This document shows, piece after piece, positions 9,350 to 17,818 of a stretch of 35,637 nt of DNA. A program made the position numbers and the translations under genes. Numbering within the stretch: the stretch's first letter is position 1; every line of letters starts with the position of its first letter. Origin of the DNA: a virus. The notes under the pieces are model-generated. The model saw only the letters and a program-made list of their open reading frames with translations, had not been told where the DNA came from and did no database searches. Location of the stretch: positions 1 through 35,637 of the IMG/VR virus record IMGVR_UViG_3300030090_002574. The stretch is one strand, 5' to 3'.

Positions 9350-12001
9350 TCACCCGTTTGTTTTCAAATGTGCAAAAATACCACGAACACTTAGCGGTAG
9401 TGGTTGCTGTTGTCTAATATACACTGTTCCGTCACGATTGTAACCTTCTGCAAAATCAATTCGTTTATCACCTGTAAATAATTCTGGTGCGCTATCCATT
9501 TCATCAGAACTATCCCTAAACGGAAGAAGGTCTATGTTTCCGTCCGTTCTCCCAACTTCAACTCCTAAAGATTTATATAACCTAAGTATCACTTCATGTA
9601 TTCTTTTTATTTTGCCTTGCGCTGTGCCATCTTGTGAGCCAGCTTCGATGCGCTGTGTTTCCATCTGCGATGTATACCCTAACCCTACATGAACAATAGA
9701 CGCCGCTGTATCTAATGTGATAGCGCCACTAGAAACTGTTTTTGATGCCTGAACTGCGCCGTTTCCTAAAACATTAACTTCTTGTCCTTCTAGATGTGTA
9801 AGGCCGGATATAGCAGTTTCTGCTGTTCGGGCAGTGCCACCAGAAATATATGTAGTAAACCCTGACCCATCTACTGCAAGATGAGCAGTTCCTCCTGACG
9901 TAAATGTCGAATACGAAGAGCTATCTACGCCTATAGTAAACGTGTCAGCATCTACAACTGTTATTGTAAATCCATTTGCTTCTAATTGTGTCATTCCTCC
10001 GACCCCAAAAAATGTTATTTCATCTCCTGTCGTAAATCCATGCGATGCACAACTTACAGAACCGGGGTTTGCTTTTGTGACTGCTGTAATGTTTTTTCCA
10101 GCTACATGAGCTATTTCAAACGTATTAGTAGTTTTTTCAAACGCCTTATATCTTTTTCCGTTAAGTTCCGTAGTTCCGGCTATATCACGAAAGTCAACTA
10201 AATCACCGTCATCAATTGTATGGCTTGCCGATGTTACAACTACAGGGTCAGCTTTTGTTATATTTGTTATTGTTTGCGGTAGATCAAGTGTTAGCCCACT
10301 ATCTACATAAAAACAATCTTCTTGCGTTTCTGTGTCTAGCAGACCGGGCGATAACAACTCAACATATCTTTTTGTTGCACCGTTTACGAGTCGCTGTACA
10401 ACTACATAAACTTCATCTCTGTTAGAACCGGGGACACTTGCAACCGATTCTACTCTAGCTTGGGTTCCAGCAGCGTCAGACACCCCTCCAACAATGTGTT
10501 TGTGCCAAGCTAAAACTTTTTGATCTCTTTGATATGTAAAGCCTATTAACGTGCCGTCGGTTAAAACGCACCAAACTATTGAATCAGGCTCTTGCTGATA
10601 AGCCATTTGCGTAATGCCTGTTTCCGTTATATGTTCTGCTAGTAGGGTAAGATCAGGGCTAACATACGCATCTGTTTCAAACTGGTAAACAAACTCCCGC
10701 AATTTTCTAGCTGCTCTTTGCACAAACAAAGCAACGTGGGCAATACGCAATGGCATTTGGTAAGAAGAGCCGTAATTTGTTTCTCGTACCACCCTGACAT
10801 TTGTTGGTGTTAGTGCTTCCTGATTTGTCGAAGCGCTTACTTTAAACTCGCCTCCTGCGGTTCCAACCGCTAACACTTTCCCCGGTGATAACCAGTAAAT
10901 AGCGTTTACCTGATCGGTAGCAATGGTATATACCAGCGCATCATCGTCTAAACTTCCGGGCGTATGTGTATAATAGTCTCCACTCCTACTGCCCCATATG
11001 GTTTGCGGTTGATACAAAGATCCTGCATACATTAACCTTTGCTCGTAAAATGCTACTGCCCGTGGGTAGTTTCCTTCATACCAAGCGCCTAGTCGCCACG
11101 ATGTTTCGCCTGATGTCCCGCCAAATGCTTTCTGCACAGCACAAGCTACTATTGTGGTAGAGGTTATCGAAGAAACGGTAGCATATCCATATTGTATGCC
11201 TCCCTCTGAGATAAACTTCCATGTTACTGTGTTGTCTGCAATAGAGTCTCCTGTTGAAGTCGGGCCACCAGAACCAGCAGACGTTCCTGCTCTCAAACAT
11301 TCGTAAACTCTGTCGTTATTTCTAGCTACTGCGCCGACTGTGTAAGACGTAGACGCCGCCCATGCAGTCGCAATATGTCCTATGCGTATGAGCCTTCCAA
11401 CATCTGCTGCTACAAATCCAGTTCCACCGTTAATACCTGTTACAGCCGATGCTGTAATGTTTATATTTCCTGTCGTGCCAGATGGCGTTAAAGTAGTAGC
11501 AGTTATATTTTCGTCTAGATATGGCCCATCTTCAAAAACTGTAGCGGCAAAAGACCATGCCGTGTGCGACGTTCTTGAAAGTTGTGCAGGGTCGTGGTTG
11601 TAATGAGTGATGTAAAGAATATCTGCAGATTGTGCAAACTGCAATTCAAACAATTCAGATTCAGCATAAGTAGTAGTTATTTCAACTGGAGCAGACGGCG
11701 AACCTGTTTCAATTTGACCGCCATCTTTGTAAACCCGTATGTAGTTTTCGCCAAACTCTAGCATATACGCTTGAGTTGTTGAAAACTCAAAAGGTACTAA
11801 GCGAGTTTTTTTTGCTGCTGTTTTTACAGAAGCTATATATTTTGTGCCACCACGACGGTAAATCCCGCCTTGGGGGTGTACTAAAAAATTTTCTAACGTC
11901 TTACAGCCATTAGCATATTGAGCTAAATCTACTCTTGCCTCTAATAAAGGAGAGAGTTCACCTGCTGTAAAATTTGTAATAGGGTAAGCAGCGGTTGCCA
12001 A
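9350..12001 (-). CDS. Tail tubular protein B (nozzle), with FCCH-like inserts
   Basis: An 883-residue tail nozzle protein. The N-terminus (NFTAGELSPLLEARVDLAQY, then GCKTLENFLVHPQGGIYRRG) is the conserved opening of gp12-like nozzle proteins. The start is a TTG directly after the TAA of tail tube A, with GGGGG eight bases upstream; no better ATG exists before the conserved block. Residues ~580-707 carry two tandem modules of the form ITKADPVVVTSASH...GDLVDF...ELNGKRY...TFEI, resembling the FCCH beta-barrel repeat known from E1 enzymes and seen in phage structural proteins. The nozzle forms the distal tail tube and may contact host surface sugars. Nozzle identity is strong; the FCCH reading is by eye. 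Confidence 0.9.
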   Translation of the reverse strand: MATAAYPITNFTAGELSPLLEARVDLAQYANGCKTLENFLVHPQGGIYRRGGTKYIASVKTAAKKTRLVPFEFSTTQAYMLEFGENYIRVYKDGGQIETGSPSAPVEITTTYAESELFELQFAQSADILYITHYNHDPAQLSRTSHTAWSFAATVFEDGPYLDENITATTLTPSGTTGNINITASAVTGINGGTGFVAADVGRLIRIGHIATAWAASTSYTVGAVARNNDRVYECLRAGTSAGSGGPTSTGDSIADNTVTWKFISEGGIQYGYATVSSITSTTIVACAVQKAFGGTSGETSWRLGAWYEGNYPRAVAFYEQRLMYAGSLYQPQTIWGSRSGDYYTHTPGSLDDDALVYTIATDQVNAIYWLSPGKVLAVGTAGGEFKVSASTNQEALTPTNVRVVRETNYGSSYQMPLRIAHVALFVQRAARKLREFVYQFETDAYVSPDLTLLAEHITETGITQMAYQQEPDSIVWCVLTDGTLIGFTYQRDQKVLAWHKHIVGGVSDAAGTQARVESVASVPGSNRDEVYVVVQRLVNGATKRYVELLSPGLLDTETQEDCFYVDSGLTLDLPQTITNITKADPVVVTSASHTIDDGDLVDFRDIAGTTELNGKRYKAFEKTTNTFEIAHVAGKNITAVTKANPGSVSCASHGFTTGDEITFFGVGGMTQLEANGFTITVVDADTFTIGVDSSSYSTFTSGGTAHLAVDGSGFTTYISGGTARTAETAISGLTHLEGQEVNVLGNGAVQASKTVSSGAITLDTAASIVHVGLGYTSQMETQRIEAGSQDGTAQGKIKRIHEVILRLYKSLGVEVGRTDGNIDLLPFRDSSDEMDSAPELFTGDKRIDFAEGYNRDGTVYIRQQQPLPLSVRGIFAHLKTNG

Positions 12002-12583
12002 TTAAGCCCCCGTGCCTACAAAACTAATACGGGAGTTTAACCAAGTGTCAGCAGTTATGTCGTCTGGTGTTCCTTCTGTTGCATCAACTGTCCTAGCTTC
12101 AGATAATTTTGTCCCATATAAATTAAATAGATCGACAGAAAGGGTACGGCTGTCGGCTAACGATATAGCTAGTTCTGCTGCTATGCGAGCCGCTAATGTT
12201 TCTATATATAATTGGTCAAATGCCTCTGGATCAGTTTCTCGCCGTATATATTTAATAATTAAAGTATCTGCATCACACAAAATATATTGTCCTTCTAAGA
12301 CAAAAGAAGCTGTATCTACCATGTTAGTTTTTAAAAGACGTAAAAAGTCAACAGGTAACGCAAACCTAGAAGTATACTCGTATGCGGGTGCAGTAGAATC
12401 TAATGCGAGTGTTTCCCTCTTTACCGCAAAGTTCCAAGGATGCGACCTTAACACAGCATCTCTCATAGGCTCATAAACAAGGTTACATAACCTTGCTGCT
12501 TTACTGTTTTCTGTTAAGGAAATTATCTGCTGATCGCCTATTTTAGCTAAAGCTAAATTGCATATCTGCACTTCAGAAGCCAT
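12002..12583 (-). CDS. Tail tubular protein A (adaptor/gatekeeper)
   Basis: A 193-residue protein of the T7 gp11 type, forming the ring between connector and nozzle. The N-terminus EVQICNLALAKIGDQQIISL followed by AARLCNLVYEPMRDAVLRSH and PWNFAVKRETLAL is the standard signature of this family. Length is normal. Start ATG has AGGAGAAAGC upstream. It directly abuts the nozzle gene, as in most podoviruses. A hairpin terminator-like element lies between it and the upstream structural gene, perhaps lowering tail protein output relative to capsid. Confidence 0.92.
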   Translation of the reverse strand: MASEVQICNLALAKIGDQQIISLTENSKAARLCNLVYEPMRDAVLRSHPWNFAVKRETLALDSTAPAYEYTSRFALPVDFLRLLKTNMVDTASFVLEGQYILCDADTLIIKYIRRETDPEAFDQLYIETLAARIAAELAISLADSRTLSVDLFNLYGTKLSEARTVDATEGTPDDITADTWLNSRISFVGTGA

Positions 12584-12604
12584 TGCTTTCTCCTATAGAA
12601 AAGA

Positions 12605-12636
12605 AGGGAGAGGCACTTGCCCCTCCCAGCTTTTTT
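12605..12636. terminator. Terminator-like hairpin between head and tail genes
   Basis: GGGAG-A-GGC, loop ACTT, GCC-C-CTCCC forms a nine-pair stem with one mismatch (12606-12627). In the minus-strand direction, the direction of the genes here, it is followed by TTCTTTTCT. On the plus strand it is followed by AGC and six T. It can act in either direction and probably attenuates late transcription after the abundant capsid and structural genes. Confidence 0.6.
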
Positions 12637-12638
12637 AA

Positions 12639-13097
12639 TCAGTCGAGAACATACAACATTGTAAGCTCGATTGTGCCAGCACCATTAGCGCCAGCAAGGG
12701 ATACAGTTATCGGAATACCATCTTCGTTAGCATCCACAACACTGTTTTTTCCAAGCGCAGATGTTGCTGCAACTGCTACAGTAGTAATAGAAGTAGAAGC
12801 AGCAGCAGCTTTGTACTCGTCCACGTCAAGAGCTACAGTGCTACCACTACTGTCTGTGTATGCCGCATGGCCTACTGACAAAGTAGTGCTAGAACCTAAA
12901 GCATCGTGAACAAGTTCACCTGAAATTATACGAGCGCCGTTTGGAAGGTTAAACATATGAATGTCTGACTGTTCCGTTGCGGCTTCGTATAGGCCGTAAG
13001 CTACTCGAACACGTCCACCTAATTCGTTAGGCTTAATCATGTCCTTTGGGACGTTTTGATCCCATTTAGTTTTTTGGACTGAATATACAGTACCCAT
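12639..13097 (-). CDS. Structural protein downstream of capsid (possible head decoration)
   Basis: A 152-residue protein starting MGTVYSVQKTKWDQNVPKDM, with GGAGACTAAATT before the ATG. It is rich in Ala, Thr, Ser and Val and likely all-beta after residue 50. Its place immediately after the capsid gene and before a terminator-like hairpin suggests an abundant virion protein such as a decoration or head-completion protein. I do not recognise a named family with confidence; the role is inferred from position. Confidence 0.6.
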   Translation of the reverse strand: MGTVYSVQKTKWDQNVPKDMIKPNELGGRVRVAYGLYEAATEQSDIHMFNLPNGARIISGELVHDALGSSTTLSVGHAAYTDSSGSTVALDVDEYKAAAASTSITTVAVAATSALGKNSVVDANEDGIPITVSLAGANGAGTIELTMLYVLD

Positions 13098-13123
13098 AAT
13101 TTAGTCTCCTTTCAGACTTGAGA

Positions 13124-14008
13124 TCAAGAAGGATCACATTCAATATAACCAACCTGTTTTTCTTCCATGCGGGTCGCCCCAATGCTCATGGAATAGAAAA
13201 CCTGTGTGGCGTGATTCTTGTCTGCACGTTCAGAAATACGGGCTACTGGATTAGACCCGATAGCAAGTTTAAGTCCGGGCTGTGAGAAATACAAAACTTT
13301 ATGGTCTGAGTTTCCATCAACACCAATCAATTCTGTACGCACGAAGTTAAATCCTAAAAATTCATTTACTTCGCCTTGAACCAAAGCCTTTACCGTATTG
13401 AAATCGGAACTTGTTACTTCTGTTTCTGCAAGCAAATTGCTTAGTTGTTTTGCATTAAGAACAACGTATCTTTTTGCATCTGGATCGACTTCATTTGCAT
13501 CAAGATTTTCTTTAGCTGCTCTTAGCTTGCCAACATTTAAGCCCGTGTCAGCAGCAGGAGAAACACCTACTTGAACATCAACTGTCATACTTGCAAGATA
13601 AGAAGTAGAAGTGCTACCTGAAACGCCAGTAAAGGCAGTGCCGTCAGCAGCAGCTATAATAGCTGAGTCTATAGCACGTCCCATAGCGTTTGCAGCCGCA
13701 GCGACGTATGGAGAAGTAGGATCAATTAACATCCTAATTCTATCTTCGTTGTCGATTAGATCAGCGAAATCATAATCCACAAGAGAAACCCGACGCCTAG
13801 CGTGTGGGGTGTCCATTTGTGGAGTGTCCTGATGACGTGTAGTACGCTCTCTGGCACTGACAGTTCCAATTTGCTCAAAAAAAGCATTTTTGCCAGTGAC
13901 AGTTTCGCTGTCTACGCAACTACGCAGACGTGAACCCTTCTGTTGTGAAAGGTGCATAACATTTGCGGAATACTGTTCCACAAAAGCAGTAGTAATCTGA
14001 GTGGACAT
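13124..14008 (-). CDS. Major capsid protein
   Basis: A 294-residue capsid protein. The start is ATG 14008 (MSTQITTAFVEQYSANVMHL), seven bases after a strong GGAGGG; an upstream in-frame start at 14050 has no such site. The opening (ITTAFV.QYSANV.HL.QQKGSRLR) and the later VSLVDYDFADLIDNEDRIRML are typical of the Phage_capsid_2 group of HK97-fold coat proteins in podoviruses. It follows the scaffold gene at some distance. The ~100 bp before it (14009-14107) are noncoding and may hold an extra promoter, but I see no clear consensus there. Confidence 0.9.
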   Translation of the reverse strand: MSTQITTAFVEQYSANVMHLSQQKGSRLRSCVDSETVTGKNAFFEQIGTVSARERTTRHQDTPQMDTPHARRRVSLVDYDFADLIDNEDRIRMLIDPTSPYVAAAANAMGRAIDSAIIAAADGTAFTGVSGSTSTSYLASMTVDVQVGVSPAADTGLNVGKLRAAKENLDANEVDPDAKRYVVLNAKQLSNLLAETEVTSSDFNTVKALVQGEVNEFLGFNFVRTELIGVDGNSDHKVLYFSQPGLKLAIGSNPVARISERADKNHATQVFYSMSIGATRMEEKQVGYIECDPS

Positions 14009-14107
14009 AGCCGTCCCTCCATTTAAAGTTACACCAAGAGTTAAACCCACTATTCTAGGGTATCGGTTTCCCGGCCTATCTTAATTGGGACGAAATGCCA
14101 AGGCAGC

Positions 14108-14311
14108 TTACGCTGGTATCTTGGACTTTAATTTTAAATCAGGCTTCCGCATTTCAGGTTTTTTCAAAGGAGAAATGCTACGTTGATCTAAAACAAAATC
14201 AGATAATATTCTAACCTTCTCTGCTAATATGTCAACATCGTTCCATTCTCGTGCAGAACAATGATGCGCTACTGCTTCCAGAACCCTCAACCTAATTTCT
14301 ACTTTATCCAA
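14108..14311 (-). CDS. Small protein between scaffold and capsid, unknown function
   Basis: A 67-residue protein starting MDKVEIRLRVLEAVAHHCSA. The first ~45 residues look like one or two amphipathic helices; the tail is rich in Lys and Pro. Its start overlaps the end of the scaffold gene by eight bases, so it is translated in the same operon. Short helical proteins of this pattern often sit beside the scaffold in related phages; no function is assigned. Confidence 0.65.
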   Translation of the reverse strand: MDKVEIRLRVLEAVAHHCSAREWNDVDILAEKVRILSDFVLDQRSISPLKKPEMRKPDLKLKSKIPA

Positions 14312-15161
14312 CTGAGTATCCTCCTACCGGCTCTGTTCCGTGCAGTTCTTCCATCAAAGCTTGCATTTTTCTAACCATTGCAGGACGTTCTAGGTTGTCG
14401 GCATCGTAGAAACTCGGATCATTCTGTATTGCAGCGATTTGTTCTTTGATTTGTTCGGGGGTCATTATATTAGTTCCCTCGCCTTCTAGCTGCTGGTCCC
14501 CCATAATTTTCTCTCCAGCCATAGCAAAAGCTTTAATTAAGTTAGGGTTATTGCCAAAACCCGTTTCGTTTAGTTCTTCTACTAGTGGTTCACCGCCAAA
14601 CTGTCTAACTGCTCTTAAAGCTTGTTCCATTTTCTGATCGTAAGCTCTGCCCCATTCTTTTCGCATAGCCGCTTCTGATTCTGCCATTTTAGTTTCTGCA
14701 CTAGAGACAACTAAATCAAATTGTTCTGCGGAATTAGTAGTATACCATTCGTATAGCTGTTGTGCTTGTTTGCTTGAAAGTCCTGCACTGTGTGCGACAG
14801 AGCGAAACTTGTCTACCATTTCGCCGTCTACCTCGTACCCGCTATCTGTTTCTGGGGTTTTAAACTCATATCCTGTTGGCTCTTCTGGCCGCCCCATTTC
14901 ATTATAAAAAGCGTTCCACTCATCATCGCTGCTTGGTTTAACTAATTTATCTTTTCCGAGCATGGAAGACGCATTTATATAGCCTTTTGCAAGCGACTCT
15001 ACTGAGGAATACTTTTGCAAAGACGCATTATCTCGCAATTCTTCAGGCAACGAGCTGCGCCAATCGGCTTGAGTTGTTTCTGTTTCTGTTGCTGGTGCAA
15101 CTTCAGGCAATCCCTCTGCTGGAACTTCAGTTACAACTTCATCAGTAACATTAGTATTCAT
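14304..15161 (-). CDS. Scaffolding protein
   Basis: A 285-residue acidic protein that would direct procapsid assembly and be absent from the mature head. After an acidic Thr/Glu/Pro-rich N-terminus come WRSSLPEELRDNASLQKY, then VESLAKGYINASSMLGKDK and EMGRPEEPTGYEF, the usual motif series of podoviral scaffolds. The remainder is helical and Glu/Gln-rich. Start ATG has AAAGGAGTAGAATCAA upstream. It overlaps neighbours on both sides (11 and 8 bases). Position just before capsid supports the call. Confidence 0.85.
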   Translation of the reverse strand: MNTNVTDEVVTEVPAEGLPEVAPATETETTQADWRSSLPEELRDNASLQKYSSVESLAKGYINASSMLGKDKLVKPSSDDEWNAFYNEMGRPEEPTGYEFKTPETDSGYEVDGEMVDKFRSVAHSAGLSSKQAQQLYEWYTTNSAEQFDLVVSSAETKMAESEAAMRKEWGRAYDQKMEQALRAVRQFGGEPLVEELNETGFGNNPNLIKAFAMAGEKIMGDQQLEGEGTNIMTPEQIKEQIAAIQNDPSFYDADNLERPAMVRKMQALMEELHGTEPVGGYSVG

Positions 15162-15402
15162 TTGATTCTACTCCTTTTGGAAGACTTAAAAAATCTACAG
15201 GTTTGTAATGAAGAATAGATAATATCCGCAATGCAGTATTTCTCATTCCTTCATTAAATACAGTTGCGTGTGGGTCAGGATCAAAAGTTGTGTCTAGCAC
15301 AAACGAGTTGGCAACTATGTCTCGCAAAACACGTTGTCCTTCATCTGTTCCAAAAACAATTTCGTACTCTGTACGCCGTTGTTCAAGTTTTGATTTGTTC
15401 AT
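15151..15402 (-). CDS. Bbp19-like small phage protein
   Basis: An 83-residue protein. RRTEYEIVFGTDEGQRVLRD, then FDPDPHATVFNEGMRNTALR followed by ILSIL, match the pattern of Bbp19-like phage proteins (YR.VFGT.dGQ.VL.D ... DP.at.f.eG.R...L.I). Such proteins lie between connector and scaffold genes in many podoviruses; their function is unknown. The start overlaps the connector's stop (TAATG). Confidence 0.75.
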   Translation of the reverse strand: MNKSKLEQRRTEYEIVFGTDEGQRVLRDIVANSFVLDTTFDPDPHATVFNEGMRNTALRILSILHYKPVDFLSLPKGVESNEY

Positions 15403-16988
15403 TATCCCATTTTATTGACTGTTTCGAGGACATCAGCGCCTTGTTGCGCCGTCGCAAGCCCTTGCTGCAACTGTTGCATTTCTAATTGCTGTTGCTTAAT
15501 CTGCTCCATTTCTCCTGCTGATTTAACTAGACTATTAGGAACTCCAAATATGTCTGTTGCCAACCAGCGGATCGTATCCTCGCCGTTAAACACTTGGGCA
15601 GATTCAGGCTGCATTTGTATTATTGCAGAACCTATTTCAAAAACTCTTAATAAACTATTTGCTTCTGTCTGTTTTTGCGCTCTTGCAAGCGGAGAAACAT
15701 ACTCAATATCGTATTCTGCATCGGCTAATACTTCTGGTGCAGGAGGCAGTTTCCCCCGTCGAAGCATAATATTAAAGACTCTTTCTACCATTGGGCCAAG
15801 CAATTCTGATTGAAGCCTTCCTAGCACTGGCCCCATTAATCTTAGCTTCTCTTCTTGACGTTGCAAAACTTCTGTTGCCGTCATTTGTGGCCCTTGTTGC
15901 AACTGTAGTTGATCTATATAGAACCCAGAACGTATGCGTTGTCGTACCTCATTTAGCAAGGCTTCGCCTATAGGAATATTCCCGCCTGTTTGCAAAGGTG
16001 TAATTGGATCACTTCCAGCCCTACGGAAATTAAGGCCACCCGGCACTGTTTTAACGGGGTTTAAAGCTCCGTCATCTGGAACTTGCAGAGGAGGGTCTAC
16101 TATTTTTTGAGCTGCTTTTAGAACTGTTTTATACATTTCCTGAAGCATTTTTATATCTGGCAAATTGCTAATACCCGGCCCTCTTCCGTAAGTTTCACCA
16201 CTTACTTTAGACCAACGAGGAGCAACATAGGGCATTTCTTCAAACCCACCCTCTTCTAAAATATGTTTTTCTTCTTTTAAAATGTATATAGAGGCTACAG
16301 GCATATTCTCTCTGGCTAACGAACCATGTTCAAAGTCTGCTCTAGGCTGCACAGCGTGTATAAGTACAAATTTTTTGTCCTTATCATCTTTCTCATATGC
16401 CTGTATGACACCTTTAGAACAGTTTTCTATGCCCCATTTTTGCACTATTTGTCGGGCAGTATACTCAAACTTCCTGTAAACTGTATCAATAAACCCTTGC
16501 GAATCTTCTGCCAAATAACATTCTTTTAAATGTTTTGTAGAAAAAGTTAATTCGCCGGTTGCGGGGTCTTCTCCTATAAACATTGTAGCTGTGCCAAAAG
16601 CCGTCATGTCTAAGTATAATTCGTGTATATGTGAGGAAAATTTTGCTTTTGGCGAGTTTAACGCAATATACATTCTGCGCTCTACTTCTTCTAACCAGAT
16701 TTTTATATTAGGGTCTTCGTTTAAAATGTTGTCCGTCAAACGCAGTTTAAACCATTTTGAAGCAGGGTTTGTTAGCATCCCATGCAATCCAGCACCTAAC
16801 AATTCATTGGCATTTACGGCAGTTGAATCAACAATCTTAACATTTTTGCGCTCACCCCGTGTGACTTCTTTCGTAAAATCTGCACGATGCGGGAAAACAA
16901 CTTCAGCTACCTCTTGCCAGTGGTCATCCCAATTACGTCTGTCACCTTCAAGTTTTTCTAGTCTGGCTATATATTGTTCAGGTTTCAT
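15402..16988 (-). CDS. Head-to-tail connector (portal) protein
   Basis: A 528-residue podoviral portal, the dodecameric ring through which DNA is packaged and ejected. Visible features: RNWDDHWQEVAEVVFPHRAD near the N-terminus, LLGAGLHGMLTNPASKWFKL at ~62-81, AFGTATMFIGED, GETYGRGPGISNLPDIKMLQ at ~265-285, and a Gln-rich coiled C-terminus (QIKQQQLEMQQLQQG). Length and motifs fit the family Bacteriophage head to tail connecting protein. Its ATG overlaps the stop of a 55-codon gene upstream (ATGA). Confidence 0.92.
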   Translation of the reverse strand: MKPEQYIARLEKLEGDRRNWDDHWQEVAEVVFPHRADFTKEVTRGERKNVKIVDSTAVNANELLGAGLHGMLTNPASKWFKLRLTDNILNEDPNIKIWLEEVERRMYIALNSPKAKFSSHIHELYLDMTAFGTATMFIGEDPATGELTFSTKHLKECYLAEDSQGFIDTVYRKFEYTARQIVQKWGIENCSKGVIQAYEKDDKDKKFVLIHAVQPRADFEHGSLARENMPVASIYILKEEKHILEEGGFEEMPYVAPRWSKVSGETYGRGPGISNLPDIKMLQEMYKTVLKAAQKIVDPPLQVPDDGALNPVKTVPGGLNFRRAGSDPITPLQTGGNIPIGEALLNEVRQRIRSGFYIDQLQLQQGPQMTATEVLQRQEEKLRLMGPVLGRLQSELLGPMVERVFNIMLRRGKLPPAPEVLADAEYDIEYVSPLARAQKQTEANSLLRVFEIGSAIIQMQPESAQVFNGEDTIRWLATDIFGVPNSLVKSAGEMEQIKQQQLEMQQLQQGLATAQQGADVLETVNKMG

Positions 16989-17152
16989 GTTTTTCTGTCC
17001 ATAGAAGCACGTTTGCGTTTTCTAGTTCTACCCGCTTTCCGGTTAGCTATAGCAATAGCTTGTTTGCGACGCATATTTGCTTTTTTAATTAAAGTAGTAA
17101 CATTTGCACGAATAACCTTTCGTGTACTGCCATTGATTAAATTAATACCCAC
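16985..17152 (-). CDS. Small very basic protein upstream of portal
   Basis: A 55-codon frame starting at GTG 17152 inside the end of the previous gene and ending in a TGA that overlaps the portal ATG (ATGA). It reads MGINLINGSTRKVIRANVTT and continues with many Lys and Arg, including NMRRKQAIAIANRKAGRTRK. The double overlap fills an otherwise empty 153-base gap, which supports it as a real gene, though its ribosome site is weak. A nucleic-acid-binding or virion-associated role is possible from charge only. Confidence 0.55.
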   Translation of the reverse strand: MGINLINGSTRKVIRANVTTLIKKANMRRKQAIAIANRKAGRTRKRKRASMDRKT

Positions 17153-17372
17153 CTAGCAAAGTAGACTTGGTTGTAGTTGCTTCTTCCGTCACACCCTGTC
17201 CAGAGGTTAAGATAGTCGATTGCCTACCAGCAGCGGCTAATCTACGTTTTCTTTCGTTTTCTCTTGCCGCACGAATATCAGCATCGCTCCTTGTAGGAAC
17301 TACAGGTGCTGGCATTGGAGGAGGTGGTGGTGGAGGCGCTGGTGGTTTCATTGGACTAAGTATACCGCCCAT
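17142..17372 (-). CDS. Small proline-rich protein
   Basis: A 76-residue protein with a poly-proline stretch at residues ~10-25 (KPPAPPPPPPPMPAP), then a basic helix and RRLAAAGRQSTILTSGQG. The GRQSTILT...LLGG ending is a common signature of small proteins encoded next to the portal in marine and other podoviruses; the function is unknown. Its ATG overlaps the TAA of the GNAT gene (TAATG). Confidence 0.7.
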   Translation of the reverse strand: MGGILSPMKPPAPPPPPPPMPAPVVPTRSDADIRAARENERKRRLAAAGRQSTILTSGQGVTEEATTTKSTLLGGY

Positions 17373-17818
17373 TATAATTCCTTTCTTAAAATGTTTGCAG
17401 TGTCACAATACCCTAAAGTTTTATAAAAGCCAATAGTTCTATCACTTTTAATAGCAGAAGATACTCCAACCCGTGTTTCCCTAGCACCCATGCTATTTGC
17501 CCAGAACTCAAATGCTTTTATTAGCCGTTTTCCTATCAAAGAACCTCTAGCATTTTTTTCTACAAATAAAAATAACTCACTTGCTGTTAGGTCAAAAGAA
17601 AAAAATTGTTCATATACGCCTCCCGCTAACATTCCTTTTATGCCATTTTTGTCGTATACTAAACAAATGCTATTAGGTTCTGTCAAACATTGCCACCCTA
17701 ATTCCTGTAGTTTAGTTTCTTCAAACCTGTATAACTTATATTCTGGCGTTTCATTGTAAAATCTTTCGCCCATTTTTATAAGATGCGGAAGATCATCTTC
17801 CTTCATACCCCGTATCAC
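17372..17818 (-). CDS. GNAT-family acetyltransferase
   Basis: A ~148-residue protein of the GCN5-related N-acetyltransferase fold. VIRGMKEDDLPHLIKMGERF is a typical beta1-alpha1 start. ASELFLFVEKNARGSLIGKR holds the beta4 strand and an acetyl-CoA-binding R.....G/A loop (here KNARGSLIG). The end ESDR-like SDRTIGFYKTLGY matches the usual fold C-terminus. I chose GTG 17818 because it overlaps the terminase TGA as GTGA; TTG 17830 is also possible. Substrate unknown: it could acetylate a host or virion protein or a small molecule. It lies between terminase and head genes, so it is expressed late. Confidence 0.75.
   Translation of the reverse strand: MIRGMKEDDLPHLIKMGERFYNETPEYKLYRFEETKLQELGWQCLTEPNSICLVYDKNGIKGMLAGGVYEQFFSFDLTASELFLFVEKNARGSLIGKRLIKAFEFWANSMGARETRVGVSSAIKSDRTIGFYKTLGYCDTANILRKEL

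Noticed and set aside
12012-12476. 154-codon plus-strand frame
   Set aside because: Antisense to tail tubular protein A, which has clear family motifs; no recognisable domain or ribosome site.
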